The notes under the pieces: generated by a model
Seen by the model: the letters and a program-made list of their open reading frames with translations, nothing else
Told to the model about the DNA's origin: nothing
Database searches by the model: none
From: an uncultured Eubacteriales bacterium
Lineage (GTDB): Bacteria > Bacillota > Clostridia > Christensenellales > Aristaeellaceae
Assembly (NCBI GenBank): GCA_902764915.1
Contig: CACWXY010000013.1
Location: 1-64,000 of the forward strand
Length of the DNA: 64,000 nucleotides
Direction of reading: 5' to 3'
Position numbers and translations under genes: made by a program
Shown: one piece after another, positions 1 through 8,948 of the stretch
Layout of the letters: each line of letters starts with the position of its first letter
How positions within the stretch are numbered: position 1 is the first letter of the stretch

Positions 1-97
1 AACGTGATGTTAAGTGTCAGCAACTGAACCGCCGCTTGCGGGACCGCATGAGCGGTGGTGTGGGAGGACGGGGGTTAGCCACCCCCTCCTACCCGAT
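1..97 (+). mobile_element. 3' end of a group II intron (domains V and VI)
   Basis: Positions 26-61 fold as an intron domain V. An 8-bp stem pairs CCGCCGCT (29-36) with AGCGGTGG (51-58); a two-base bulge and a short distal hairpin lie between them. The base of the stem has a CGC-type rather than AGC-type triad, which suggests a IIC-like intron. Positions 62-94 fold as domain VI: GGG-AGGA pairs with TCCT-CCC and leaves an unpaired A at 91, the expected branch point. The intron would end at about 97 (CCCGAT). Its body and any reverse transcriptase lie before the window. No alignment was possible, so the boundary is accurate to a few bases. Confidence 0.72.
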
Positions 98-922
98 TTT
101 TCCGGCAAACTGTCCGGGGGATACATGGGTATACAGCTTCAGATCTATGCCGTCACAGAGTATTACGATATGTCCGTTGGATGCATAGACATCCGGTTCC
201 AGGTTCAGCGACTGCATGAAGTTCTTGGCGTCCCATCGGTTATTGGAGGGAACAAGCACAATCTTGGGCGCGACGGCCTTCATGGTCTTATTGGAAATGC
301 ATATGGGTGTCAGACCATGGTGCGGGAAGGACAGTACATCGATATTCGAGATTTCATTGAGGTGTCTCTCCCTTACCGTGTAGTGCACATAATCTCCCGT
401 AAAGAAGAAGGTGCGTTCACCGTAGGTGACAATGAAGTTCAGGGAGGAGTAATTGTCCTCGCCGGTCATTTCATCGCTTTCCGGGCCGACGCACTGGATA
501 TGAAAGGGTCCGATATCCAGCGTATCATAGTCCTTGAGCTGGCAGTAGGTGCCGTGCGGCAGAGGAAGAAAGCGCTCGGGAAGTTCTTTGGACGGACCAT
601 AGAGAACGGTGCTGTCCTTTCCGTAGCGCCGGGAAATCTCGTCGATATTGATCGCGTGATCATTGTGATAGTGGGTCACAAAGTGTGCGTCAATGGAGGA
701 AAAACCTGCCTGATCCAGGTAATCAAAAAGCGGTTCCGGGGATGCGCCGACATCTGTATCCGTGCCGCAGTCCACAAGAATAACTGTGTCCTCTGCCATC
801 AGGAGATAGGCGTCTGCACAGCCTATATCGATCTGGTGGAGCTGCATATAAGGCAGCGGTTCGGCCTGCGCCAGGGTCAGGAGCAGGAGACAGGGGAGAA
901 GAAGACAGAAGAATTTACGCAT
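89..922 (-). CDS. Secreted metallo-beta-lactamase-fold hydrolase (ComEC-C-terminal-like), 3' end altered by intron
   Basis: A 277-residue protein with an N-terminal signal peptide (hydrophobic run, cleavage near AQA-E). It has an MBL fold with the metal motif THYHNDHA near residues 83-90, an aspartate-containing FTGDY strand and a late FPHHG histidine pair. These features match the ComEC/Rec2 C-terminal hydrolase family, often found as exported stand-alone enzymes of unknown substrate. The ATG at 922 is chosen because GAAGAGG lies 8 bases upstream; the GTG at 931 would abut the ribosome site. The last codons and the stop (89-91) lie in the group II intron end, so the natural C-terminus is probably replaced by a few intron-encoded residues. 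Confidence 0.85.
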   Translation of the reverse strand: MRKFFCLLLPCLLLLTLAQAEPLPYMQLHQIDIGCADAYLLMAEDTVILVDCGTDTDVGASPEPLFDYLDQAGFSSIDAHFVTHYHNDHAINIDEISRRYGKDSTVLYGPSKELPERFLPLPHGTYCQLKDYDTLDIGPFHIQCVGPESDEMTGEDNYSSLNFIVTYGERTFFFTGDYVHYTVRERHLNEISNIDVLSFPHHGLTPICISNKTMKAVAPKIVLVPSNNRWDAKNFMQSLNLEPDVYASNGHIVILCDGIDLKLYTHVSPGQFAGKIG

Positions 923-931
923 AGCACTCAC

Positions 932-2720
932 CTCTTCAGGATACTGGTATCTTACGTCTCCTCAGCGCGATGCGCAAGCATGGAGCGGCAGGATTGCGGA
1001 TGACATATCGTAACTGGCTGTCCCTGGGAGCGGGTACTGGGACAGATGAAAAAAATGATCGAACGATACCGGTAATACTTGCTTCGTGGTATAAATGCGC
1101 TTTCATTGTACATGGGGCGAAACAGCAGGGACGGAGAACTGCTGAAAGGGTAATCGAACAGCAAGGAAGGTATTTCATGCTCGCGCTGAAGAGGAACGGG
1201 GCCGGGGCGAGAGGGGTGAAGCGCGCTTCTGACAGAACTTACCGGGAAAACGTATGCTCCGCCTGCCCGCCAGGCGGGAGAATACTACAGTCCCCGGTGC
1301 TTTGCTCTCAGCTGTGTTTCCGTGCGATGGCTTTCCGAGAATAATGCATGAGCCTATTCAGCCCCAATATACGTCGGATCATTTGCCTGGCTTCTGCAAA
1401 CCGGAGCCGGGCTCTTTAGGGACTCATTTTTTCGCATTCAGGGAAGCAATCAGATGATACCTTTAAATTCTGCACAAGTACGAATATCATACTTTGCCTG
1501 TTCCTCGTGCCTGGCTGGTACGCTTTTTATGGAAGGCAGTATCTTTGTTCCAAGCATATCAGAATAGACTATCACTGCTTTTTGATGTGGCAGATAAAAG
1601 AGCGTTCAGACGGTCGGGATTTTAATCAGTGCAGAGTCGGCGGCAGCCCGCAGTTCGTCCCGTCGGATGCGCCTATAATTATTGCCCAGCGATTTGTTGC
1701 AACACCTGCCGTGAGGTTAGGATTGTTTGATTGCGAAACAGCCGTGCACCAGTCAGATGATATTGCTGTGCCTGACCAGCGTCATTTTATGATTCCTGGA
1801 AATCCCGATACGTTTGGCTGCGGTTCTGACCGGCAGTGCTGATAATAACATGTTTATGGACATGATACGGACCTGTATGGGTCGCTGCGATAAATGCATG
1901 ATCGCTTTTGCTGAAATGGATTGACAGATCATAGCCCAATCGATGGGCTGTTTCCGGGAAATGGATGGCACATCTTTCTAATCCGCGATGACATTGTCCG
2001 CAGCATTTTACGGATCGGCCCAGACATTTCCTCCAGCGGAAAAAACATTGTGAGGGAATGATCGCTGCAGGCCTTATCCGAAGTGTCATTTTTCTCAGTG
2101 CCGGATTCATGCATCCATCTGCCGAAGTGGTCTTGTAAGTGCTCGGAAGTGCACATATGATATGCCTGTTGCGAATCATATAGACGGAGATTATGTCATA
2201 CTGTTTCCAGTAAATGCCAGCCGAAAGGATGTATATCAAAAAAAAAAAAAGCAAACGCCAGACTGCATTTCTCTGTTGAATGAGTGCGGACAAAATGCAA
2301 TAATCAATGATGAAAGCGGAAGAGCCGCCGAGGTAGGCATGCGTGCGTTCCGGGGCACGAAGAAGCATGGGCTGAGGCAGCGGAGACAGTATTTGCAGAA
2401 AATCCATATCCATAGATAAGGGATGCTTTGCTGATATGAACTAGAATACGCAGGTTTATGGCGCCTTTGGCAGAGCCTGGTATGACGGGATTGCTGGCTG
2501 AATGGATCATTTTTCCATGGGAGATTTTTCTGTTTTTTTGAAGATGCTGCCGCGGGAATGAACGAGACGTTTATTGTTGCGGGGTGACCGGTATTATAAA
2601 ATGAAGCTGTCATATTCTGCGATAAGGCGGGAGAAACAGCCCTGCCGATGCATTGGAGGCGTCACAGAAACCTGACTTCTTTATTTCTGGCTTAACCATG
2701 AGGGAAAGAATATAAAAGGA
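932..2720. other. Long region without an intact gene
   Basis: About 1.8 kb holds no open frame with a convincing ribosome site and family match. The only recognisable content is a relaxase remnant on the minus strand, listed separately. Base composition is more AT-rich than in the flanking genes, which fits decayed horizontally acquired DNA. Confidence 0.6.
1560..1962 (-). pseudogene. Remnant of a MobA/MobL-type relaxase
   Basis: In minus-strand frames the peptide reads PETAHRLGYDL, then SKSDHAFIAATHTGPYHVHKHVII, broken here as ATHTGPYHVHKHV, and ends YRDFQES with a stop at 1787. This matches the relaxase core (THTDxxHIHNH...RKFRDF) with its metal-binding histidine triad. After a frameshift, LVRHSNII-stop-LVHGCFAIKQ resembles the usual RLSDxxCLEHGLSV segment. 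Further on, RRDELRAAADSAL resembles the following RAAID helix. The order of the three segments is right but they are separated by stops and frame changes, and the N-terminal catalytic part is missing. It is therefore a dead mobilisation gene left by an integrative element. Confidence 0.6.
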
Positions 2721-2727
2721 GGCCCCT

Positions 2728-4170
2728 ATGATGAAAAAGATTGCAACCCTGCTGATTCTGCTTTTGCTGTGCGTGGCATCCGTGTTCGCACTGGCGGACA
2801 GTCAGCCCGCACTGCTCTCGGAATACTGGACAGAGGATTCAGCGGCGGCGGAGAGCCTGAATGCCTACCTGCTGGCTGTCACGGATGAAGCGTCGCCTGA
2901 TTTTATTCCTGTGTCGGATCGCATAGCTGTGTTTGACCTGGATGGTACGCTGATGTGTGAAACCTATCCTTTCTGTTTTGAATACATGGTATTTGCGGAT
3001 TATGCCATGAACAGCGGCAGCGATACCATTACCGATGCGGTCAGGGCTGTAGCCCAGGAGATCCTGGATGCCGCGGGCGGAGAAAAGCCCAGTGGCATGA
3101 GTACACGCCAGGCGGGAGCCGGCGCCATTGCCTATCAGGGAATGACCATGGAGGAACTGGCGGACATGGTGCGCGTATTTAAAGACAGCGAAGCTATGGG
3201 CTTTACCGGTCTGAAGCGCGGGGATGCGTATTATAAGCCCATGCTGGAACTGTTTGATAAGCTGCTGAAAAATGATTTCACCGTGTATATCGTCACAGCT
3301 ACCGAGCGGAATATTGTGCGGGAAGTGATTCGAGGCACACTGGATATTCCGCCGTCCCATGTGATCGGTACGGAGTACGGCTATACCGCTACCAGCCAGG
3401 GTGAAACGGCGGATACGGATTATACCTTCCAGCCCATTGACCAGGTGGTGTTTGATGGCAGCTACAATGGTGAGAACGCCAAAACCAGCAAGGTGGACGC
3501 TATCGTGCGGGAAATCGGCCAGCAGCCGGTGCTGGCGTTCGGCAATTCCTCCGGGGATCTGGCCATGGAAATCTACACCATTTCCAATAACCCCCACAGA
3601 AGCGCGGCCTATATGGTGGTAGCGGACGATGAGGAGCGAGAGTATGGAAACGCGGACAGTGCTGCCGAAAAGAAAGCAGACTATGAAAGCATGGGCATCG
3701 GCGTCATTTCCATGCGGGATGATTTCGCGACGATTTATGGGGATGGCGTGGAAAAAACGGAAATAATCCAGACCGTGAAGGAGAACACGGAGGATGAAGC
3801 GCCTGCTGCCACTGAGCCTGCTCCCACGCAGGAGGAAATGAGCGGCAATGACGACGTACAGTACGTGCTGTATCTGGGCACCAACGACAAGGATACCAAC
3901 AGACCCGTGTTTACGCAGGCGGAAGCGATGGAAAAGGCCCGTGCAGTGCTGATCCGGCTCTTTGGCGGCTACACCATTCAGGAAGCCCATGGCGGATGGA
4001 TCGGCGATGATGGCACGGAGTACCAGGAGTATACACTGGTCATTTATCTCAGCGATACGACGGAAGCGCAGGTTCATGCCGCGGCGGATGAGCTGATCAG
4101 CGTGTTCCATCAGAGTTCCATCCTGATCCAGGCCAACCCGACAAAAACGGACTTCTACTCCAGCCATTAA
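2728..4170 (+). CDS. Exported HAD-superfamily phosphatase with C-terminal DUF3574-like domain
   Basis: 480 residues with a signal peptide (about 1-23, cleavage after ALA). The HAD motif I AVFDLDGTL sits at residues 67-75, a threonine-type motif II lies in VTATERN, and the motif IV-like FGNSSGDLAM is near 270, as in secreted phosphoserine or acid phosphatase-like HADs. After an acidic Pro/Glu linker (about 345-372) comes a compact domain, about 375-470, starting VQYVLYLGTNDKD. It resembles the DUF3574/regulatory fold, so the architecture is a fusion. AAAGGAGG precedes the paired ATG codons at 2728 and 2731, and either could be used. The gene is followed by a 262-bp gap before the phosphatase/sensor gene. 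Confidence 0.8.
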   Translation: MMKKIATLLILLLLCVASVFALADSQPALLSEYWTEDSAAAESLNAYLLAVTDEASPDFIPVSDRIAVFDLDGTLMCETYPFCFEYMVFADYAMNSGSDTITDAVRAVAQEILDAAGGEKPSGMSTRQAGAGAIAYQGMTMEELADMVRVFKDSEAMGFTGLKRGDAYYKPMLELFDKLLKNDFTVYIVTATERNIVREVIRGTLDIPPSHVIGTEYGYTATSQGETADTDYTFQPIDQVVFDGSYNGENAKTSKVDAIVREIGQQPVLAFGNSSGDLAMEIYTISNNPHRSAAYMVVADDEEREYGNADSAAEKKADYESMGIGVISMRDDFATIYGDGVEKTEIIQTVKENTEDEAPAATEPAPTQEEMSGNDDVQYVLYLGTNDKDTNRPVFTQAEAMEKARAVLIRLFGGYTIQEAHGGWIGDDGTEYQEYTLVIYLSDTTEAQVHAAADELISVFHQSSILIQANPTKTDFYSSH

Positions 4171-4432
4171 GCAGCAGGAAAAGACGGTATGGTGTACAGC
4201 GCGGATGTCCTTTGCGCCGGAAAGCTGACCGGAAGAATCGTGCGTCAGGGGAGTGTGCCGGCAGGACAAGCCCTGGCGTCGGATGGCAGCGGACAGACCG
4301 CAGAAGCGCCGGGTCGCGAATCCGACAGGACCATGCGGGGTAAAACAGTATCTGTGATCGGGCTTTCGGAAGAGATCGGTGGGCACGGCGCGTGTACAAG
4401 AGTCAGGATGAAATGGAGGCAGAAAAGAAACC

Positions 4433-6604
4433 ATGCGGAAATACAAGCATATTACCTTAGGCGGCATTCAGCAGAAAGTCTTTAATCTGGTGCTGATTAT
4501 GCTTCTGCTTGTTGTGGCAGTGTATTCGGTAATGATCAGCTATCAGATGAACCATTTAACCGGCATTGTGACTGATACCAATGAACAGCAGAAGGGGGCG
4601 ATCACCGCCATCTCTCAGCAGACAATGGATGCGGTGATTGCCGGAAGCCTGGGCAGTAAGACGCAGATGCAGGCGTATATTGCGAACGATCTGTTTTCCG
4701 ATACGGCAGACACTGTCGGAACGCTGGGGGAGTATACGCGGATGCTTTTTGAAGCAGCGGAACAGTATTCCGCCCGTGAAGTGGCGCTGCCGAATGCCGC
4801 GCTGGACGGGACCGGCAGTGTACAGCTGCTGACGGAAGCAGGGGTTGACCTGAATGATCCCGCAATCACGGATAAAATCGGGCTGATGGGCAACCTGTCA
4901 GAGCTTATGCTGTCGCTGTATGCCAATGCCGAGGTGGATTCCTGCTATGTCGCTCTCCCGGAGGGCGTCATGCTGCTGGTGGATGATCATGCTTCCTCGA
5001 AAATTGATGCGGCGGGCAATGTTCTTTCCCTTCCGATCCACGAGCGGGACTGGTACAATGGCGCGATAGAAACCGGCGGACTGTACTTCACGGACATTGT
5101 TTCCGATGCTTTCACGGGACAGTACTGCGTCATGTGTGCCATGCCGATCTATGTCCATGACGAGATCGTGGCTGTCGCCGGCGCAGACCTGTTTCTGGAC
5201 AACATGGAAGCCTATGTGAATAACATGGATGAAAGCAGCGGGTATGTCTGCATTGTCAACGAGAAAGGACATGTGGTGTTCTCGTCCCGGAACGAGGGTA
5301 TCTTCCAGGTCAGGGGCGACAGTGAGGCGAAGGATCTGCGGACGCTGGGCAATGAAGCAATGGCGACATTCGTAAGCGAAGCGCTTACCAGGAACACCGA
5401 TGTAAATCTGGTGGAGGTGGACGGCACCTTCTTGTATATGACCGGCGCACCGATTGGAAAGGTGGGCTGGGCGATCATCAACATGGTCGATAAGGCCCTG
5501 ACGGATCAGCCGACCGTGATGATGGCGGCGCAGTACGACGATATATCCGAGAAAGCTGTCTCTGCCTTTTCCGATGGCATTTCTCACGCCCGGACATGGA
5601 TAACGGTCATGCTTGCGATTGTGACGGTCCTGGCGCTTGTCAGTGCACTGACGCTGTCCAAGCGCATTGTAAAGCCGCTGGAGACCATGACAAAACGGGT
5701 GATTTCCCTGGGCGGTGAGGATCTTCAGTTTAAGATGGAGGATACCTACCGCACGGGTGATGAAATTGAGGCGCTTGCGGAATCTTTTGCCATGCTCTCC
5801 GCGAAAACACTGGAATACGTGGATCAGGTCAGGAAGGTTACGGCGGAAAAAGAACGGATTGGTGCGGAACTGTCGCTGGCCACGCAGATCCAGGCCTCCA
5901 TGCTGCCTCATATCTTCCCCGCGTTCCCGGATCGCAGCGAGTTCGATATTTTCGCCAGCATGGACCCTGCGAAAGAGGTGGGCGGCGATTTCTACGACTA
6001 TTTCCTGATCGACGATGACCATCTGTGCATGGTGATTGCGGATGTGTCCGGCAAGGGCGTTCCGGCAGCCCTGTTCATGATGGCCAGCAAGATTATTCTG
6101 CAGAGCGTGGCCATGATGGGGCTTTCACCTGCGGGTATCCTGCAGAGAACTAATGAAGCGATCTGCTCCAACAATGAGGCGCAGATGTTTGTGACAGTGT
6201 GGCTGGGCATCCTTGAACTCTCGACCGGCAAACTGACTGCTGCCAATGCAGGGCACGAATTCCCCGCGCTCAGGGAACCGAAGGGAAACTTTGCATTGTA
6301 CAAGGATAAGCACGGCTTCGTGATAGGCGGCATGGAGGGTGTGCACTACAGGGAATACGAGATGCAGCTGGTGCCGGGCAGTAAGCTGTTTGTGTATACA
6401 GACGGCGTAGTGGAGGCTACCAGCGCGGAGAAGAAACTGTTCGGTACGGAGCGGATGATTGATGCACTGAACATCGATCCCGATGCTGCGCCGCAGGATA
6501 TTCTCGGGAATGTCCGTGCCAGTGTGGACGGGTTTGTGAAGGAAGCAGAGCAGTTTGACGACCTGACAATGCTGTGTGTGGAGTATAAGGGACCGACCCT
6601 GTGA
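4433..6604 (+). CDS. Membrane sensor protein phosphatase: Cache - HAMP - SpoIIE/PP2C
   Basis: 723 residues. A transmembrane helix (about 15-38) and a second one (about 388-408) flank an extracytoplasmic Cache-type sensor. A HAMP linker, with VKPLETMTKRV and DEIEALAESF, leads to a SpoIIE-type PP2C phosphatase (about 490-720). Metal-binding motifs are visible: GGDFYDYF near 516, IADVSGKGVPAALFM, and EQFDDLTML near 706. Such enzymes dephosphorylate STAS-domain anti-anti-sigma factors in partner-switching pathways. The RsbW-like kinase gene follows 24 bp later and the STAS fusion after that, so the three genes form one signalling operon. The external signal is not evident. Confidence 0.92.
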   Translation: MRKYKHITLGGIQQKVFNLVLIMLLLVVAVYSVMISYQMNHLTGIVTDTNEQQKGAITAISQQTMDAVIAGSLGSKTQMQAYIANDLFSDTADTVGTLGEYTRMLFEAAEQYSAREVALPNAALDGTGSVQLLTEAGVDLNDPAITDKIGLMGNLSELMLSLYANAEVDSCYVALPEGVMLLVDDHASSKIDAAGNVLSLPIHERDWYNGAIETGGLYFTDIVSDAFTGQYCVMCAMPIYVHDEIVAVAGADLFLDNMEAYVNNMDESSGYVCIVNEKGHVVFSSRNEGIFQVRGDSEAKDLRTLGNEAMATFVSEALTRNTDVNLVEVDGTFLYMTGAPIGKVGWAIINMVDKALTDQPTVMMAAQYDDISEKAVSAFSDGISHARTWITVMLAIVTVLALVSALTLSKRIVKPLETMTKRVISLGGEDLQFKMEDTYRTGDEIEALAESFAMLSAKTLEYVDQVRKVTAEKERIGAELSLATQIQASMLPHIFPAFPDRSEFDIFASMDPAKEVGGDFYDYFLIDDDHLCMVIADVSGKGVPAALFMMASKIILQSVAMMGLSPAGILQRTNEAICSNNEAQMFVTVWLGILELSTGKLTAANAGHEFPALREPKGNFALYKDKHGFVIGGMEGVHYREYEMQLVPGSKLFVYTDGVVEATSAEKKLFGTERMIDALNIDPDAAPQDILGNVRASVDGFVKEAEQFDDLTMLCVEYKGPTL

Positions 6605-6628
6605 AAAGAAGACAAAGGGGTGCGATCA

Positions 6629-7036
6629 GTGAAGGAACTTACGATACAGGCTAGCCTTGAGAACATTGCTGCAGTGACAGCTTTTATCGACGAACAGCTG
6701 GAAGCGCTGGACTGTCCGATGAAAGCCCGGATGCAGATCGATGTGGCTATTGATGAGCTGTTCAGCAATATCGCGCGCTATGCCTATGGGGAGGCCCCCG
6801 GTGATGCGACCGTACAGATGGAAATCGATGATGCGACGCGCACAGTGAGCATTACTTTCATCGACAGTGGCGTGCCTTTCAATCCTCTGGAAATCGCTGA
6901 CCCTGATGTGACTCTTCCAGCGAAGAAACGAAGGATCGGAGGGCTGGGCATTTTCATGGTCAGGAAGATGATGGACAAGCTGGAATACGTCTATGAAAAC
7001 GGATGCAATCGGCTGACCATATACAAGCGCATGTAA
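6629..7036 (+). CDS. RsbW/SpoIIAB-like anti-sigma serine kinase (HATPase fold)
   Basis: 135 residues of the GHKL ATPase type. The N box IDELFSNIARYA lies near 40-51, a FIDSGVPFNP strand carries the ADP-contacting aspartate, and GGLGIFMVRKMMD near 104 forms the glycine-rich lid. These kinases phosphorylate a STAS-domain partner and may bind a sigma factor. The GTG at 6629 is preferred because AAAGGGG lies 8 bases upstream. Its position between a SpoIIE-type phosphatase and a STAS-kinase fusion gives the phosphatase/kinase/antagonist triad of partner switching. No sigma factor gene is adjacent, so the final output is unknown. Confidence 0.9.
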   Translation: MKELTIQASLENIAAVTAFIDEQLEALDCPMKARMQIDVAIDELFSNIARYAYGEAPGDATVQMEIDDATRTVSITFIDSGVPFNPLEIADPDVTLPAKKRRIGGLGIFMVRKMMDKLEYVYENGCNRLTIYKRM

Positions 7037-7107
7037 TGCTTCAGGCATCGAACAGAGAATGGATTCTGCCGCGGCATGAGGCGTGGCAAGCACAAGGAGG
7101 CATTTCC

Positions 7108-8301
7108 TTGAAAATGCATATAGAAAACAGCAGCCTGACGGTCAGTCTGGAAGGACGCATTGATTCAACGAACGCTCAGGCTGTGGAGACAGAACTGTTT
7201 CAGGCAGTAAACGATCATCCCGGAACGGGGCTCACTATTGATGCTGACAGGCTGGAATATATCTCCTCAGCGGGGCTGCGCGTGCTCATGAAGCTTCGCA
7301 GGGAAACCGGGAAACCTTTGCCCGTCATCAATGTCTCCCCGGAGGTGTATGAGATTTTTGACGTGACGGGCTTCACTGAGCTTCTGGAGGTAAAAAAACG
7401 GCTGCGGGTCATCTCCGTAGAGGGTTGCCGGATATTGGGCTCAGGCGCAAACGGTACGGTATACCGTCTGACAGAGGACGAAATCGTGAAGGTTTTCCGC
7501 TCAGGCATCACACTGGAGCAGATCGAGGCTGAACGGGAAGCCGCACGGCGGGCGTTCCTGCTGGGCGTGCCCTGCGCCATCGCCTTCGATACAGTGCGTG
7601 TGGGTGAAAGCTATGGAACCGTTTATGAGATGCTGGATGCCGCCACAGTGTCTGAGCGCATCCAGGAGAACCCAGGACGGCTGGAAGATCTGGCTGCAGC
7701 CTGCGCAAAGCTTCTCCGGAAGATGCACGATATCCAGGTGCCTGAGGGACAGATGCCCCATTCTGCCCAGTATACGCATATGACCGTGGACAGCGTCGCA
7801 GAGGACTTTACCTCGGAAGAGGTTCAGATGATGCACGCGCTCTATGATTCCATTCCGCAGATGAATCGCTTTATCCACAATGACTATCATCCCAAGAATA
7901 TTATGGAGAGCAAGGGTGAACTGATGCTGATCGATCTGGGAGATGCCAGTGCGGGCAATCCTGTCATCGATCTCATTCACAGCTATATGGTATTCAGGCT
8001 TATCGGATCCGGACATCAGCAGCATGATGACAATGAAATGAGCTTTGTAGGCATGCCCTACGGCCATATGCGCAGGTTCTGGGATATCTTCCTGACTACC
8101 TATTGCGGAGACGCGGAAAAAGCCGCATGGCTCAATGAAAAACTGGAGCCCTATGCACAGATGATGTACCTGACCGTATCCATGGCCCATCCTCGCCTGC
8201 CGCAGGCGTACCACGCGCTCTATGCGGACAAGGTGCGTATGCTGACGCTCTCGCGTTTTGATGAAATCGTGGGAAGCCTGAAGGACGCTCTGGAATACTG
8301 A
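7108..8301 (+). CDS. STAS anti-anti-sigma domain fused to an aminoglycoside-phosphotransferase-like kinase
   Basis: 397 residues. Residues 1-95 form a STAS domain with the phosphorylatable serine motif YISSAGLRV (about 51-59). Residues 105-390 form a protein-kinase-like/APH fold: the glycine loop GSGANGTVYRL (about 110-120), the catalytic HNDYHPKN (about 257-264) and the metal-binding IDLGDAS (about 277). The kinase half resembles the TIGR02172 kinase subfamily. AAGGAGG lies 7 bases before the TTG at 7108; the ATG at 7114 is the alternative. It is the third gene of the partner-switching operon. A frameshifted relative of the kinase half lies near 9.9-10.3 kb. Confidence 0.87.
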   Translation: MKMHIENSSLTVSLEGRIDSTNAQAVETELFQAVNDHPGTGLTIDADRLEYISSAGLRVLMKLRRETGKPLPVINVSPEVYEIFDVTGFTELLEVKKRLRVISVEGCRILGSGANGTVYRLTEDEIVKVFRSGITLEQIEAEREAARRAFLLGVPCAIAFDTVRVGESYGTVYEMLDAATVSERIQENPGRLEDLAAACAKLLRKMHDIQVPEGQMPHSAQYTHMTVDSVAEDFTSEEVQMMHALYDSIPQMNRFIHNDYHPKNIMESKGELMLIDLGDASAGNPVIDLIHSYMVFRLIGSGHQQHDDNEMSFVGMPYGHMRRFWDIFLTTYCGDAEKAAWLNEKLEPYAQMMYLTVSMAHPRLPQAYHALYADKVRMLTLSRFDEIVGSLKDALEY

Positions 8302-8948
8302 AGCGTTCTTGTCTGAAGAAACGCATTCCTCGCGGGAAAAACAGGAAGCATCCATGCGCCATCATGAATGGCAGAGGATGGTCAATCCTGTGTACAGCGC
8401 AGCGCCTTCTTGGTGTGCGGAGCTTTCACCCTCCGGCGCGCAGACATTGAAAAGAACCGTACCCAAGGGAATGCATGAGCAGATCAAAAGGCTTTTTCCT
8501 GCGTATTCGATTCCCATAGAGATGCGGCTCCAGGCCATGAACCGGCTGATCGAATACAGGAAACACCGTCATATCGTGGGCCTGTCCTGCGGAAATGCCT
8601 CCCGCGGTGATGCTGATCTTCTTCGCGGCGACCATCATGGCAGAATAGATGCCGGCCAATATCTTCCATGCCGGGCCGATCGAAGGCAGCCGATGCTGCC
8701 TGTGCGGGGCATGAAAGGAAATGCGCTGGAAAACTGCATGCGCCGGACGGGATGAAGGCGAGCTATGGATCTGCGATGGGCTGCATCCGAACGGAACCAG
8801 GCGTCACCGTCGAAGAGAATGCTTTTTTGAAGGGAGAAATACTCGAAAGAGAATGACGGCGCAGAGGCAGTATGAAAAGGGCTTCCTGGCTTTGTCTCAG
8901 GGCGGTATCTGCGCGAGTACAGTATGGTATCGAACAGGAAGTGAGATC
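8302..8948. other. Gap with no recognised gene
   Basis: About 650 bp between the STAS-kinase and the tyrosine phosphatase. Short open frames exist on both strands, but none has a good ribosome site with a recognisable product. It may hold decayed sequence. I see no terminator hairpin with a T run. Confidence 0.5.

Noticed and set aside
2839..4467. 542-codon open frame on the minus strand
   Set aside because: Antisense to the HAD gene, with a histidine/arginine-rich composition typical of shadow frames and no ribosome site.
8426..8669. Minus-strand frame of about 77 codons with a GGISAGQAHD stretch
   Set aside because: No ribosome site and no family I can name; too short to support.
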